Of a DNA stretch of 64,000 nt, positions 12,851 through 38,123 are shown in pieces. The translations under genes were made by a program, and so were the position numbers. The DNA is from Gavia stellata. Taxonomy: Eukaryota; Chordata; Aves; Gaviiformes; Gaviidae. The stretch covers positions 8,095,034-8,159,033 of the forward strand of contig NC_082618.1 in the NCBI RefSeq assembly GCF_030936135.1, given 5' to 3'. Below the pieces are notes generated by a model that made no database searches, was not told where the DNA came from, and worked only from the letters and a program-made list of their open reading frames with translations. The first letter of the stretch is position 1. The number at the start of each line of letters is the position of its first letter.

Positions 12851-13584
12851 TCTAATGCGTGGGTCTTTTTTAATGCTTGTGTTATTTTACTGCATCTTTT
12901 TTTGTGTGATATAAGGTATCTGAGTCTTTTTTCATGTATTACAGTCATATACGCTTGTTCTAGTGCAGGTAATATTTTAATTTGTCAATCTGCTCGAAGG
13001 TTCATAATCAAGTTATCTCCAAAGTATAACTGGTAAGTAGGATATCTGACAGTGGTCGTAGTTTTTAGAATACATTTTCAACACTTTTCATAATGGTTTC
13101 TTTCACTTTGTTTTGTAGTAAATTTACCACTTCTATGCTCCAGTAAGGTGAACTAATACAAAAAAAAAAATTGAGATCAATGTTTCTCTAATATTTTTGT
13201 TTCATTACGAAGTCTGCTGAACACATGTGAGTAAAATTAAATGCCAAGCTGGCCAGTTTACAAAGACTTGAAATGGAATGCGTTTTACGTGTAAGCTAAT
13301 CAAGCAGCTAAGCACGTACTCCAAGTGTGGATCAGTTTGGTTCTGCTTTTCTGTCTAAACAATGTAATGTGCATTGGTTCTTCTGTTGGAATAGACTGAA
13401 AGAGTATTTAGCAGTGGGCCAAGGTTCAAACACTGAAGGAAATCTTCTGCTTTTTGTCAGAGGCCTTGTTGGTATAGTAAACTGGACTAGATACTCTGCT
13501 TTTTCTTGGAATTGAGTTATATCTTTGCTCTTCCCATAAGAGAGAGGCACAAGAGACATCTACAGATGGATTAAGAATATTAAA

Positions 13585-13590
13585 TTTATT
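13585..13590 (-). terminator. SLC6A4: candidate distal SLC6A4 poly(A) signal
   Basis: TTTATT on the plus strand gives AATAAA in SLC6A4 sense. It is followed downstream (minus strand) by GTAGATGTCTCTTGTGCCTC, a GT-rich stretch of the kind that supports cleavage. It lies about 3.85 kb after the stop codon. Inference only. Confidence 0.35.
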
Positions 13591-16500
13591 ACAATAACAG
13601 TTACAGTACAAGGCACATACTGATGACTTACAATCAGCTTGCAACACTTGTAACTAAACAGCTGCATAAATTAATACAGGTGCATCATGTACAAGTTGGA
13701 GGGTATGCCTAGTTCTGTACAGCTAAAACTCCAGTTTAATTCTCTTTTTGCTTAAAAGGCAAACGTGGTCCTAATTTACCAGTTTCATAACTTCCTTTTC
13801 ACTGTTCAGAATAGAGGGTAGGATATACTCATGTGATAGATAAGCGGAAGGTGAGCTGAAGAGAAGGAATTTGTTCACTTGCCTCAGAACACTTTTAATT
13901 GCAGTGCAGCCCATTTGGTATCAATATTACTAGTTCTTGGACAAAAACAATGTTTAATGTATGGCTACTTGTTGAGCTACCTGGTAAATATTGGTTACTT
14001 TGCATGTTTTCAGATGGATATGTAAAAGGAAGAAAAAAGAATTATAAAAATAAATGAAATAAATTTCTCAGTATTTCAGCCACTCAGCTAAATAGAGATA
14101 CTAAAAAATGAACTTAACATAAGAAGATTTAGAAAACTTCAAACCAGTATGCCATGTAACAAAAAAATAATGTGGACTAAACTGCCTTGAAAGTTCAGCT
14201 TTTATAGAATGAAAACATGGATGTATTTTATCTTTGTATTGTTCAGTAAAAGAAGAGCCTTTTTAATCCACTTCTGGAGGGCTTCCTTGCCCCCTGTTTC
14301 CATAAAGACCTCAGACTGGATTATCCTAGTGAACAGAGAGCAAAGATCTAACATCACAAATGATCTTCTGGACCGTCTATTTCTAAAAATATTTTTCCTA
14401 TGATTTTGCATGTCTACATTGCTTTCTATATCTTCAAATAATTTTAAAAACTTTCCCCCTCTCTCAGTACACCTGTACTCAGAGTGCGTTATTCTCATTT
14501 TTCAACTGAGGAATTCAAGCTGAGAGACCTTGCCCTATTTTACAGTGTGGCTGTTGCAGGGCTTGTATTAATATCAGGGCTTCTTGGCTGACTTTTAATC
14601 CGCTAGAAAACAGTGGCATTTCTTGGGAAGTTGCTCAGCATTCTGTGCTAAAACCACCCAGAGAGACAATGTCTGTCGTATATTAGTCTTAAAAAATACA
14701 AATTAAAGATGTGTCTTTTGCCGTTTCAAATGCTGTTACAAAAGAATAACATCAGTAGTGTTGTACACTAAATTGCAGTGATTTCTGCAATTACTACTCT
14801 ACAAATTATTCCATTAGAAATAATGTTCCCAGTTTCAGTTTGTTTGCAAAGATTGAAAGAGAAACTTTGGTTTTGATACAGATAATGCTCGTATTTAGCA
14901 CAACCATTTCTGTCCCCACCTTCACTCTTCTACTAAAAGGTAGCAGAATGTCTGTTTAAAGAGGCTTTTGCAAGTGGGTATATGTAAAAGACCAAAAATT
15001 GGAACTCTAAGTTTTGGGTTGGGGGTGGGTGGGTTTTTTGTTCTGTTTTGTTTAATGAGCCTCGCATGAAACAGTATCAAGTCTGGCAAAAAAATTCCAT
15101 TTGTAAGATTTATCTATTTAAATACTTATCCATTTAGGAGGAAACATATCTGGCATTAGCTGAACACCAGTCTGAAGGATGAAGCTAGGTAGGGTTTTCT
15201 CCTTTATTTCCCACACTTTGATACTGGAGACATATGAGTACCTCATTCATCTTATATTGACGTTTCATATGTATTAGTTCAATTAATGAATTAATAACAG
15301 AAATGTAAAAAAAAAAATGAGTAGTTTTCTGATTGGTGATTTAATAACTAAATGGTTTTGTAATATTAAAAGAATTCCCAGACTGTTCCTCTTTTCCTTA
15401 CAATGAAGCCAGTTTTGGAAGTAGCTTTCAAATATACTTGAAGGATAAGCTACAAAACTATTTCTTATGAGTAACTGTCCAGTAAGACAGATTTATTTTG
15501 TTTTCCTGGTGGCAATGAAAGAACATACTCCCTTTTTAAAAATAGTTCAGGAGTCTTTTGTTCGTCTTCCTGAAAGAACGGTTCTTGTCCCTTTAAGTTA
15601 TATCCTTATTGGAAGCTGGGCTTGAGGCCTCAAGTTAAGTGAACTCAGGTCAATAGCTGAAGTGTAAGGGGCCTTCCTCCAGAGGTGTCTGCACACCTGG
15701 GGAGAACCACCTTGGTGGGAGTGATGAAAATGTTTTCAAAAGGCAAACACACCACCACTGCTTTTTTTCTAATGTGGTAAGTTCATTCTTCATGCTGATG
15801 TAAACTCTTGAAAAGGTTTCTTAACGCCTGCTGCTATGAATGTGTATATAACCTTGTTAATTTTAGCAGTATGTTACCTAAGTAGACCATGAGATACCAA
15901 AGAGACTTTTATCCTCTATTTTATTTTACTTTTGTTATAATCTATCTGGTAGAGTAAAAATACAATGCAAGTTTTTACATAAATGATGCCTACTTAGGTT
16001 TATCTAAACTTCCATGTAACTGCAGTAGAACTATTGTCCTCCAACTGACTTGGCAATTGCAGTTGGTCTGAGGGGCAGTTACATTTGGAGAGCACGTGTA
16101 TGCATATAATACAAAGAGGTTAGTATGTGCATGGAAGTTAATTTGCATATCAGTGCCTCAAAATTTAATAGTTCTGATGAGAATCAATCCTCCTGAACTC
16201 TACTCAATGTCTTGTTAAAAAAAAAATTTCCCTTTTTTTCTTCAGGATGAAAACCAAATGCATTCACGTTAGAATATGAGCTAATAAATCTTCAAAGTAG
16301 GTTTGTATAGTTTGTTAAACGTACTTTTGTCAGCCAAAAAGATTATTCTAAACTTTAGTTCTGTACTAGGAAAGAATAGAAAAGCCACAGGCTCCAGCAA
16401 ATTTTAGGTGTGAAATTAAATTAAGAGAAAAAAAAAAAAGGCAGCAAAGCAGGGAAGCAGATCTTTAAGATTCCACTTTTTGGCATTGGAACTCAAAAAA

Positions 16501-16949
16501 ATTCACTGTTGGTCTGTAGTTTCTTTGGGTGTAAGCGTTAGGTCTGTCAGGACAATGATTTTGTGACTATCTATCTAGCTTAATTATGAAAACAGTATAG
16601 TAAGTGCTAGCAACTTAGGTACTTGTCAGGTAACCCATGATGAGGTTTTGTGGCTTGATTGGGTCTAAAGGGAAGTGAAGCCTACAACATTACAGAAAAT
16701 GCTTTTGTAGTATTTGTTATGCAAGAAACAATAGAAATTGTTACCATCTACAAAATGCAGGAAATGAAAAGGAGGATAATGCTACTCAATGTGTGTGCTA
16801 GTGTATGCAGAGCTGTATATAGTGCTGCTCAGGATTGTTTCCTCTTCCTCTGTCTACTCCATTACAAACCTAGGGAATTTACTATTTTTTTTTCCTAGTT
16901 TATAAAACCCTGTGTTACTTGAGTAATGTATGGCTATCAGAAATATTTT

Positions 16950-16955
16950 TTTATT
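16950..16955 (-). terminator. SLC6A4: candidate proximal SLC6A4 poly(A) signal
   Basis: AATAAA on the minus strand (context GAAAAATAAAAAAATA), about 480 bases after the SLC6A4 stop. The sequence beyond it is not clearly GT-rich, so use is uncertain. It would give a short 3' UTR. Confidence 0.4.
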
Positions 16956-17433
16956 TTTCAATGTAGTTTAAGCAATTAGAAACTTAGAAGCGAATACGAC
17001 ATTGCCCAGTACGAACGATCACATTGAGGAAGATACAGGAGTAACTGCCACAGACTTGGGATTCTACACCTAATCCTACCCGCTGACACTCGTCCTATAG
17101 TGGCTTATGCAGTCACGCACACTTTCAAACAGCCCCAGTGCTCGTGCGTGGAGTAGTGGTGTTCTCATGCACACAGACATCCTCGTGTTTCCAGAATGAA
17201 TTAGTTCTCAGTCAGTTCAGTCTGGTTAGAAGTGCACAGGAGATTTCATTGAATTGCTTGGATTAATGCGTTGGAGGCATCATGTTACGAAATGCCCATT
17301 GTCAGTGACACAACCTCCACAGAAAACTCCTCCATGTGTGGTCTCAGCTGGAAATGTAATTCTTTGGGGGGGAGAGTGTGAGGAAAACTACATTTTATGC
17401 TCCCCCTCTCTCCCACCAGAAAACAGGCGTAGC

Positions 17434-29710
<12,277 letters not shown>

Positions 29711-29866
29711 TTTTTCCGAGATTTGTTCTGATCACTTGCAGCCGGACAGTGGCACAGAATCACCCTGTGGCTTGTCTGCCCACGCTTTTATTCCTAGTGT
29801 ATTCCCAGCACTTTCAGAATTCCTCTTCCATATTTAAATCCATCAGATCGAAGGCACAAACACCAT
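29711..29866 (-). other. SLC6A4: probable SLC6A4 5' UTR part of exon 2, with two short uORFs
   Basis: Upstream of the start codon the minus strand reads TTTTTCATTTCTTAG|ATGG, a good acceptor at 29867-29868. This matches the mammalian layout, in which the ATG-bearing exon 2 has a short non-coding start. Two small upstream frames are visible: seven codons at 29866-29843 and nine codons at 29843-29814. The acceptor is inferred from consensus only. Confidence 0.55.
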
Positions 29867-32800
29867 CTAAGAAATGAAAAATAGTTAAAAATCCATTACA
29901 GGGCTTACCAGTGCTGGTAACTTTCAAGTTACAACTGGCAGATTCTGTGATTAAAATACTTTTGGAAGTAATTAACCACCACAGCATGCAACATGAATCA
30001 TTCAGCAGAGAACCCATCCAGGATTTTGTATGGAGGAAGGACGGAAACAATCATCCTCTTCTACAGCAGAAGCCGGTGTACCTGGCTTATAACCTCTCAG
30101 GCAGATTTGCTGGACTTCGTGCGTGGTTGGACGAGTCACAGGCAGACACTGTCCTGCTGTCTTCTGGTACCGCGTTCTCCCTCTGAACACTGGTTTCACA
30201 CCCAGGGAGGTTGTGGGACTCCCAGTTTGCAAAAATGAGGGCAGAGTTTAGCGTGGCTTGTATTTTCATTTTCGTAAGTTCATCCTGTGACTTCTACTGG
30301 CAATTTCTAGATTCACCCAGTACGAAGGCAAAAGAATTAATTAAACAAACATGAGATAACAATGGATACACAAATTACATTTCATGACCACCTTTCTTCA
30401 GAAATCTCCCAGTGTCTGCTATGTTTAGCAGCAGACCTAGAAGGCTGAAACGAAAGTGTAGAGAAGTACTTGAACCTCAGTGTTTTTGCATCAATGAGGC
30501 TCAGTCAACACTAATAACAAGGAAAGAAAAGATCAGGAGACTTCAGTTTGATTGTTTTGAATCACTAAGAACTAACATGTGGGTCTAAAGGACAGAAGTT
30601 GTCCCCACTTTTATTTAACTCCTTGGGGAAATCAAGGCATCTTTCATTCTGTTCGGATCTGCTAATGCTGTGGTTCCAGCCCCGGGAAGGAGCGGGCACT
30701 ACTTCTGTGCTGCTGTGCTCCGCCAGCGAAAAACCAGGCACTCGGAGAATCCCAAGCTTTACCTGCCCTCTTCATACATGCTAGAAGAGTAACCCAGGGG
30801 AAATAAAACAAAGTATAAAGCAATTAACTTTTCCTTCAGAACAAAAAGAAGAGAAAAAGAATTGCGATTCTGTGGGTCACGTTTTGTTTTCTGCTCATTT
30901 GTTCAGGTAATGGAAATGCCCAGCTGCCTTCACTCAGCAAAATCTTGAAATAGGAGCTGTAAATTTACAGCTGTGCTGTAAATCCCCTGGGGTATTAACC
31001 TTGCTTTATAGCTAGCAAAGTGTTACACAATCTACACGACACCACCACGGATTAAATTATTATAATTACAGCTAATTTTTCCTTTTCAAAGCATTTGACC
31101 ACAGTAAATATCCTCGTCACATCCTAGCAGAAGGATAAGCATTATTTCACTTTTAACTGTTGGAAAAACCAAAGCAGAGAGAATTTGCTCATTGCCAGAG
31201 CTATTAAAACTCAAGTTTTTCTCCGCTCTCAGCCTTATGCAAAGACAGTTTGTTAAACCTCTTCCTAAACATTTATCAGTGCAAGCAGAAAGAGAAGGAA
31301 AGTTATCGAGCTGCAGAGCAAACAGGAGGATGTTCTCGAGATAAAAGTCTCTTGAAGGTGTTTATAACTGTCAGAAATCTCTAGTTCTTCAGGTTTACGT
31401 CCTGTCTTTACCCAGATAATGTTCTTTTCATCATATAGCAAGCAGCGCATCATTAATGCCGAATTCTTGCAAGAGCAGTACTTTGCTACCATTAGTTAAT
31501 CATCCACAAAGACTGAAACATCTTCAGAGATCCAGAGAAAAATACTACAGCAAAGAACAGGAGTTTCTGTTTTACCTGCAAGACTATAAAAACTGAGTGT
31601 CTTTGGAGTCCGAAACCTTCCAAATGTCCCAAAAGAGCTTGTGTAGATGAAAACAGTCCTACCACCACTGGTGGCAAGATAAAAATCCTAGGAAAGGCCA
31701 CAGCCAATCCTTTCCTTGTACAGCACATGTTAAATATAAGGTAGGAATATGGAAAAGTAACCTGAGCCCTTCTGGACTTTACACCTCTTACTCATAAATG
31801 GGAAAGCAGTAAAGGATGTTGATTTAACTGCATTATCTCATGAGACTGAATTTTCCATACCTGAGACTCAAACACTTACTGTATTTGTAAAACACTTTAT
31901 TTCTGCACATAGATACTTCTTGGCACTTCCTTTACTGAGGAGAGGTCGTTGAACGTATTGTTGATTTCCCAGATTGGTGACAATCAAGATAGTTGCCTTA
32001 TCCAGATCTAAGCTCCTTCTGGTCTTCTGCAGACCACAGGAAAGAAATACCACATTATTTGAAATATTTTTGTAGAATTTTCAGTAGTTTGAGCCTCAAA
32101 TATGCAAAATGATGTGTGAACTTTCAGGGGTTTCAGCTGGAATTTGAACTATTCCTTTCTGAAAGAGCATTACAGCTCGTCAGCTACCCTGGGAAATCTC
32201 TGGAGTGACAGACTACAGCTGTGCCGCGGTGTTCACAGCGGTGTAGTTGGCACATGAAAACAGAACAGTTACAGAATCGGAAGATTTCATTAGGCTGTAA
32301 AAAAAACTGTGGGAGAATGTACTTTTTCCTCCCTCTTGTTACAATTCAAGAAAAAAAATTACCTGAAGGGATTGTAACTGCTACAGACAGTGTCAACAGC
32401 TGCAGAACTAGAGCTCTCAGGGTTAAGTAGTATGTTAGGAGCACTAGGGAAGGTATCCAGGGGAAAATTATGCTAATAGTGAAGGATTTTGCCCACATCA
32501 GCCTCCACGTCATCTCTGTGCACCCATCTCTCTGTAGTTACAGGTTCTAGTAAGACGATAGTGAATTATATAAGAAATGGCAGTTTATGACCTATTTTCA
32601 ATCTGAGCTGTTGCAAAGGTTGCTGTTACATAAATACAATTGGCTTCTTATCTACCAACATCATTAGCTGCAGAAGAAAAAAAAAAGGAGAAAAATAGCT
32701 GTGCCTTCGTTTTGTTTTGATCTGTGTTTTGGAGGTGTGACTTTGCTCCTTTGAGAGGCCCGAAGCGTCTGCACCTTTTCTCTCTCCGGTAGCTCTGAAC

Positions 32801-33218
32801 AGAGATTATTCTAAAGGACGGTTTTCATCTCCGGGGTGCTGTGCTGCCTGGGAGCTCATGAAAGGTGCCACACTGCCAGCCCTGCAAATTGCACTCCTCG
32901 TGCAACGAGCGACTGAAGACCCCCAGCTCTGCCCCGGAGTAGCACCGTGTAACGAGCAGTCTGTCCTCCACAACTATTCCCCGCTTTGCTTGTTTGTTGA
33001 AAACACTAGGATGGGTAATTGAAGACATGTGTTTCTACGAGCTTGGCTGAAGCCACCAACGCAGTTCACATAAGCCAAATATTAATTAAATTATAATTTT
33101 TGGTTACTCCCACACAGAGCTAAGCTTGAACCAGCACTGGAGATGTAGAAGCCCTGGGTCTCCCTCGATGCACAAACCCAACTCCTTTGCCTTTATCAAA
33201 ACAATCCTCAAGGAGCAT

Positions 33219-33253
33219 CCCTGTCCTGGGGTCCTAGCCCTGTCCTGGGGTCC
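33219..33253. repeat. 16-bp direct duplication, 19-bp period
   Basis: CCCTGTCCTGGGGTCC occurs twice, separated by three bases. A simple local duplication. Confidence 0.8.
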
Positions 33254-35591
33254 GGTCCCTTCCCGAGCAGGAGCTGCACAGCTGATGGATGTCTCGTCCC
33301 CTTCTTTATTTCTTGAGGCATGCAGTGACCTCTCGTGGCAGTGTGGGAGTCCCTGTCCTGTAATGCTCTGCCGTCTAGTAAAGCAAATCTTTCCAGCGCT
33401 TTACAATAAAATTATTTTCCTGTCCTCTGTATTGTTTTAAAGGAGAAAATTGACTTTTAATGCATCTAGGAGATTAAAACAATCAGGCTGAGGTGCAGCA
33501 AATACCAGATGCTTCAAGGGAGGTGAATCTCGATGGCAGCACTGACTTCCCAAACTCTCAGCACAAGGCTTGTTCAGCCTCACTGTGCGCGATTACAGAA
33601 GTCATTATTCGTCTCCAAATGATCAAATACGTTTTAACTCGCACAGTCGCAAAACGTGTGTACTTGCATATATTTCACTCCGTACCAATGACATCCTTTT
33701 TTCATGTGCTCATTTTATAAACCAAGGCTTGCCGGAGTACCAGCCACCCACTGGTTTCAGCCGCATTCCTGTGGCAGAGCTCACATCACCACTGTCACTC
33801 ATGCCGCTCCTCCGTCTCCTGTACTTCTGCCCGTTTACATGCTAGCACTTGCAAAGGATTAAAGTATTTTGAACTCTAAGACAAAAAGTTAGCCTACAGC
33901 ATTGGCAAACAGAGTCAAACATTGAGATGATTTCTGTTAGCTTGATCTAAATCTCGCTTTTATCACAAAGGATTGAAGATTGTTAAAATTATGCAGCTGC
34001 TTGACTGCGTGTTACACTTTGCAGTAAAGATGCAGTTCACACAGGCAGGTGTATGGAAATGGAAAGAGTCCAAGGAAATTACTTTGATCTCGAAAATCAA
34101 GCGAGGAGTTTGGATGACTATAGAAATCACGTACCCCACACAGGAAGGGGCTGTGGTGTTTATCTGTAGGTACTGTTCTCACCTCTGAGCCACGGTATCA
34201 ACCGTGACCCTCCGACAGCCACGTACCTGGGTGTTGCCAGGGACTGGGCTCTGAGAAATACAGCAGGAAACATTTCTGGTCATCACCCGTATCCCCCACA
34301 CACAGTCCTAGTCCGTCTTTTTGCACGGGAGGGGAGGTACGTGACCTGGATGACAGCAAGAACCTCGTAAAGATTATTCCTTTTGCCAGGCTTTCGGGGG
34401 CTAGTGCGTTCTTGTTTTGCTGCATGTGTGCTGTGAAGGAGTATAGAGGCTTTGTGTTTTTCCTCTGATTTTGCACAGGCCAGGAGTAACCCTTCAATCA
34501 AAGTTATTATGGGATAGCTCAGATGCTCCCATACTGTGATGAGTTGTTAGAAAATAAAAATTTCAGCCAACTAACTCTAGCTTGCACTAGATTATGATGA
34601 AATTTACCTGCTGTTTGTCATACATGAGTGTTATTTAGAGTTCATAACACAAAAAATCAATGCCTTTTACTTTTGAGTGTGTTCACGTATACTGATTTCA
34701 TTAAAAAATGAGTACCTAGAATGTCCTTTTCTATTAGCTTGTCTCCATTAGGCAAGTGATAGCAAGAGTGACAGAGTGTATTTCAGATTTCAAAACCTGA
34801 TATTCATAAATACGTAGTAAGAAGATACAGAGTTCCAGCTTTGGCAGGGCTGCTGGTAACCGCAGAATCGGAGGACTTAGGGGCAAGGCAGATACAAGCA
34901 GATACCTAGAGCACCCTTCAACAACTGAAAATAAATTTCTTCAGGGTTCCTTTTTAGCTATGCTTCTCTAATCTAGTTTAAGAGTATCAAAAGTCAGTTT
35001 TGATAAAGAGTGATCAACACCCACTGAAATTAATAGGTCCAGGGAATTATTTCCATACACAGCAGGTCTGATCCCAGTGCCAGTGATTTTAAATGCAACT
35101 GGATTTGGGTACTTCTGCACATTGCTGTGATATGCGAGTATTTTACAAGAAACTTGCAGTATGTAGATGACAAAATGGACCCTGTATATGAATATTTGCA
35201 GTTCTCCAAGGGCTTGCTCACATTCTTACTAAAACAAGAGTAGAACTGTACTCAACAAGTAGTCCCACTGAGACAACAGCCTTTCTGGGAGAATAAAAAG
35301 CTGCTTACCAAAGTGAGAATGGCATAAGGAGTGAGCTCTCTCCAGTTAACTCTTGTGTTCCCAGATAAGGCTAAATATAGGTAAGATGTGAAAATAGTGC
35401 TTCTGAAAGCAACGGTGTTGGGGGAATATAAACCTGTACTGTGAGTTTTATGTCACAGTCTTGTCCATGTTTCACTCTGAAATTAAGTCAGCAGGAAAGA
35501 GAGATTTCACCTTTAAAACTTTGTTGAGAAGGCAGAGGCCATATTGTAGTGGGAATGCTGCCAAACTGATGACAGTCAATTAAAGGACAGA

Positions 35592-35602
35592 GGGGGGGGG
35601 GG
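35592..35602. repeat. poly-G tract (11 G)
   Basis: A homopolymer run of 11 G on the plus strand. It is likely length-variable and prone to sequencing error. Confidence 0.8.
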
Positions 35603-36904
35603 CAGGAAGAAAATGCATTTTACCGCTCGAGAGCATCCATATGTAGTGCAAGGAAACAGATAAGCTTAGAGGGAATGGTATTCCTTTTGTATTCTTCCTC
35701 GAATTATTTATATAAACTTGAAGGGAGAGTTGTAACACAGCAAATACCACCAAATAACTAGAGTGCTGTTCCTTAATATGACTCTGCCCAGGCAAATTAA
35801 CGGGCACGGTATTCCGAGTAAAGACCTGTTTGCAGACTCAAGTCAAAGACTGGCTGCACATGTATGCCAGCATGCATGTACTTATGTTTATGGTGCTTTT
35901 ATCTAAAGAAAGTAAAGAAACAGTCACTATTGTTTCCAGATGGTGTTCCTTTGAAGGAGAGTTGTTAATGGCTATCTCCAAATTACAGCCCCTTTATTCA
36001 GGCTCCAAGTTCTACTTAAGCTCTTTATGAAACATCCCATATACAACATAATGAAGCCCTAAGTTCTATACAATACAGATTGCCAGATCACCAGAGCCAC
36101 AAATACACATTTATGGAAAAGGGTTAAAACGCTAGCATCAGAAGGGAGACCGGCATGCAGAACATTTCTTTAGGCTCTTAATGCTGTTCCTAATGAAAAC
36201 TCAGCGGTTTATATTTCCATGGAGGAAAGCAGGAAAGAGCTTAAATACACTGCATGTTTCCATGTGTGGGAATAATTTAGGACTTTTATTAAATTCCAGT
36301 TTCGGGGCAGTTTTTCTTCATTTATATAACCATCTGAAATTCATCGCACTCTGTCCAATTAGAAAATGGACCCACACCAGTCATTTGCTATACGCCAAGT
36401 TTACAAATTACTCTCCAAGAAAATTACGGTCAGCTCACTCATCAAAAGCACCAGAAGATGAAGCCTCAGTGTAGGAGACCTTCCCTGGTGAAATGCCTGA
36501 CAGCTAACAACCCACATTAAAAAATCCACAATGCTTCCAGGAATCCAGATCCATTAAGTGCACGATCCTTTTCTCCCCAGATTTTCTTAACACATCAAAA
36601 CACGTTTTCCATGACTATTGATATATTCAGTTACATTGCATTCCTCACGTAAACTTCCATATTCTTAGCAAACTAACCCAGCAAGCCAGTTGGTTTCAGC
36701 AGTAAACATGATTGACTATAAATATATATACAACACACTCTTCAGATTCATTACTTATAATAAATCTATCCCATTGAGTTAGATAATTTACTGTGCTAGA
36801 ACAGTTTACCTTTTAACATATAACTTAACATGGTTAATAAAGCTTACTTTACCCTTTTAAAATAAATAACAGTTTGCATTGATTTTTTTTTTTGCTTCAG
36901 AATC

Positions 36905-37212
36905 TGCTTCTTTCCTTTATTTTTCCTTATAGTTTTTCTTTCCTTTATTTTTCCTTATAGTTTTTCTTTCCTTTATTTTTCCTTATAGTTTTTCTTTCCT
37001 TTATTTTTCCTTATAGTTTTTCTTTCCTTTATTTTTCCTTATAGTTTTTCTTTCCTTTATTTTTCCTTATAGTTTTTCTTTCCTTTATTTTTCCTTATAG
37101 TTTTTCTTTCCTTTATTTTTCCTTATAGTTTTTCTTTCCTTTATTTTTCCTTATAGTTTTTCTTTCCTTTATTTTTCCTTATAGTTTTTCTTTCCTTTAT
37201 TTTTCCTTATAG
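36905..37212. repeat. 28-bp tandem repeat, 11 copies (minisatellite) upstream of SLC6A4 coding exons
   Basis: Ten consecutive copies (36933-37212) of a 28-base unit are identical. The unit is TTTTTCTTT followed by CCTTTATTTTTCCTTATAG. An eleventh copy at the left edge (36905-36932) differs at two bases. The plus strand is about 86% pyrimidine, and each unit ends like a 3' splice site (T/C tract plus TATAG). On the minus strand, the SLC6A4 sense, each unit contains both CTATAAGG and AATAAA. The lack of divergence suggests recent expansion and length variation. It lies about 7.2 kb upstream of the SLC6A4 ATG and about 0.5 kb from a candidate 5' exon. Confidence 0.97.
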
Positions 37213-37743
37213 TTTAATGCTTTTTTGTAAATTTCAAATAAACTTTACATTCATAATGCAGTTATGTGGACTGCCAAAACTCTAATTTCGGATTGTCATA
37301 ACATGTTCTGCTACAGGCATTTGACTCCCCACATTCATAATTGCTGGACAAGTGCCTGAACAAGATGGAGGAGAGCATGTAAGATGAGAAAAGCAAGAAA
37401 AAGTATAAAAAGTTTAAAAAAAAAATCAAAGCAAACTTTCACCAAAAATCAACGTATCTTGTTTTTCCCCCCAAGCTTTGTTACGTGTACGTTTTCACAA
37501 TGTTTTGGAAATTACTCTAAGAGCTTAAAAGTTGATTTAAAAAGAAACAAAATATCTTATATGAGCGTTAGACTGTCATTAGTATTTCAGATTTTATAAC
37601 CAAAGTTGAAAGAGGCAATGAGGAGTGGAAGTGAATGAAGCTCCAGTATCTGCCTGCTTCAGAAGGCAGGCTCTGAAGCCAGCCGCCCGGGAGTAAGTAT
37701 AAAGCACTTAGAGCAGCGTGTTAAAAACAAAATTATAACGTAC

Positions 37744-38095
37744 CTGTCTTTCGGATGGGTTTGAAGCGCTTTCCTTGGAGTTATCCAAGCTCGAGGAACC
37801 TTCACCCACATGTACTTCAGAGTCTCAGGAGCTCAGCCGTGGGCAACTCAGCATCTTGGTGAGGTTTTTGTACACCAATCCCCCTCACATGGTCTGATTT
37901 CCAGATAATCTGCTGCCAAAGAGCTCTTTAAGAATTTTTGCGTCACTTTAGTCAAATAAACTTTATGTTTCACCGGGGCTGCAGCTCAGTTTTCCTCCTA
38001 GAGGTGGGTGGCTGCATTTGCCTGTTCTGATCAGCTCAAGAGAGCAGGAGGCAGTGAAGGCAGGGTGAGAAGAAGGAGGGAAGCTCTTCTGGTAA
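37744..38095 (-). other. SLC6A4: candidate non-coding first exon of SLC6A4
   Basis: The minus strand has a near-consensus donor CAG|GTACGT with the exon side ending at 37744. A TATA-like word lies about 380 bases upstream. The stretch between has no long open frame, as expected for a 5' UTR exon, and mammalian SLC6A4 also begins with a remote non-coding exon. The left end is firm if real; the right end (transcription start) is a guess from the TATA position. No conserved sequence was recognised, so this is inference. Confidence 0.3.
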
Positions 38096-38123
38096 GGGAC
38101 AGTTTTGCTGGCAGTTATAACAG

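Larger units (their letters stand above)
12851..17433. other. convergent intergenic region and SLC6A4 3' UTR
   Basis: Sequence between the NSRP1 cleavage site and the SLC6A4 stop. No coding exon was recognised. Minus-strand AATAAA words at 16950-16955 and 13585-13590 are the candidate ends of the SLC6A4 transcript, so the 3' UTR could be about 0.5 kb or nearly 4 kb. The rest is AT-rich with short A or T runs and no identified transposon. Confidence 0.6.
29867..36904 (-). other. upstream of SLC6A4 exon 2 (probable first intron or 5' flank)
   Basis: Seven kilobases without a recognisable coding exon, transposon or RNA gene. It contains a 16-base word (CCCTGTCCTGGGGTCC) repeated at 33219-33234 and 33238-33253, and a run of 11 G at 35592-35602. 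If the candidate 5' exon at 37744 is right, this is SLC6A4 intron 1. Confidence 0.55.

Noticed and set aside
29911..30269. Overlapping frames of 60-91 codons on both strands upstream of SLC6A4
   Set aside because: No recognisable protein and no splice link; several frames are open at once, as expected from local lack of stops.
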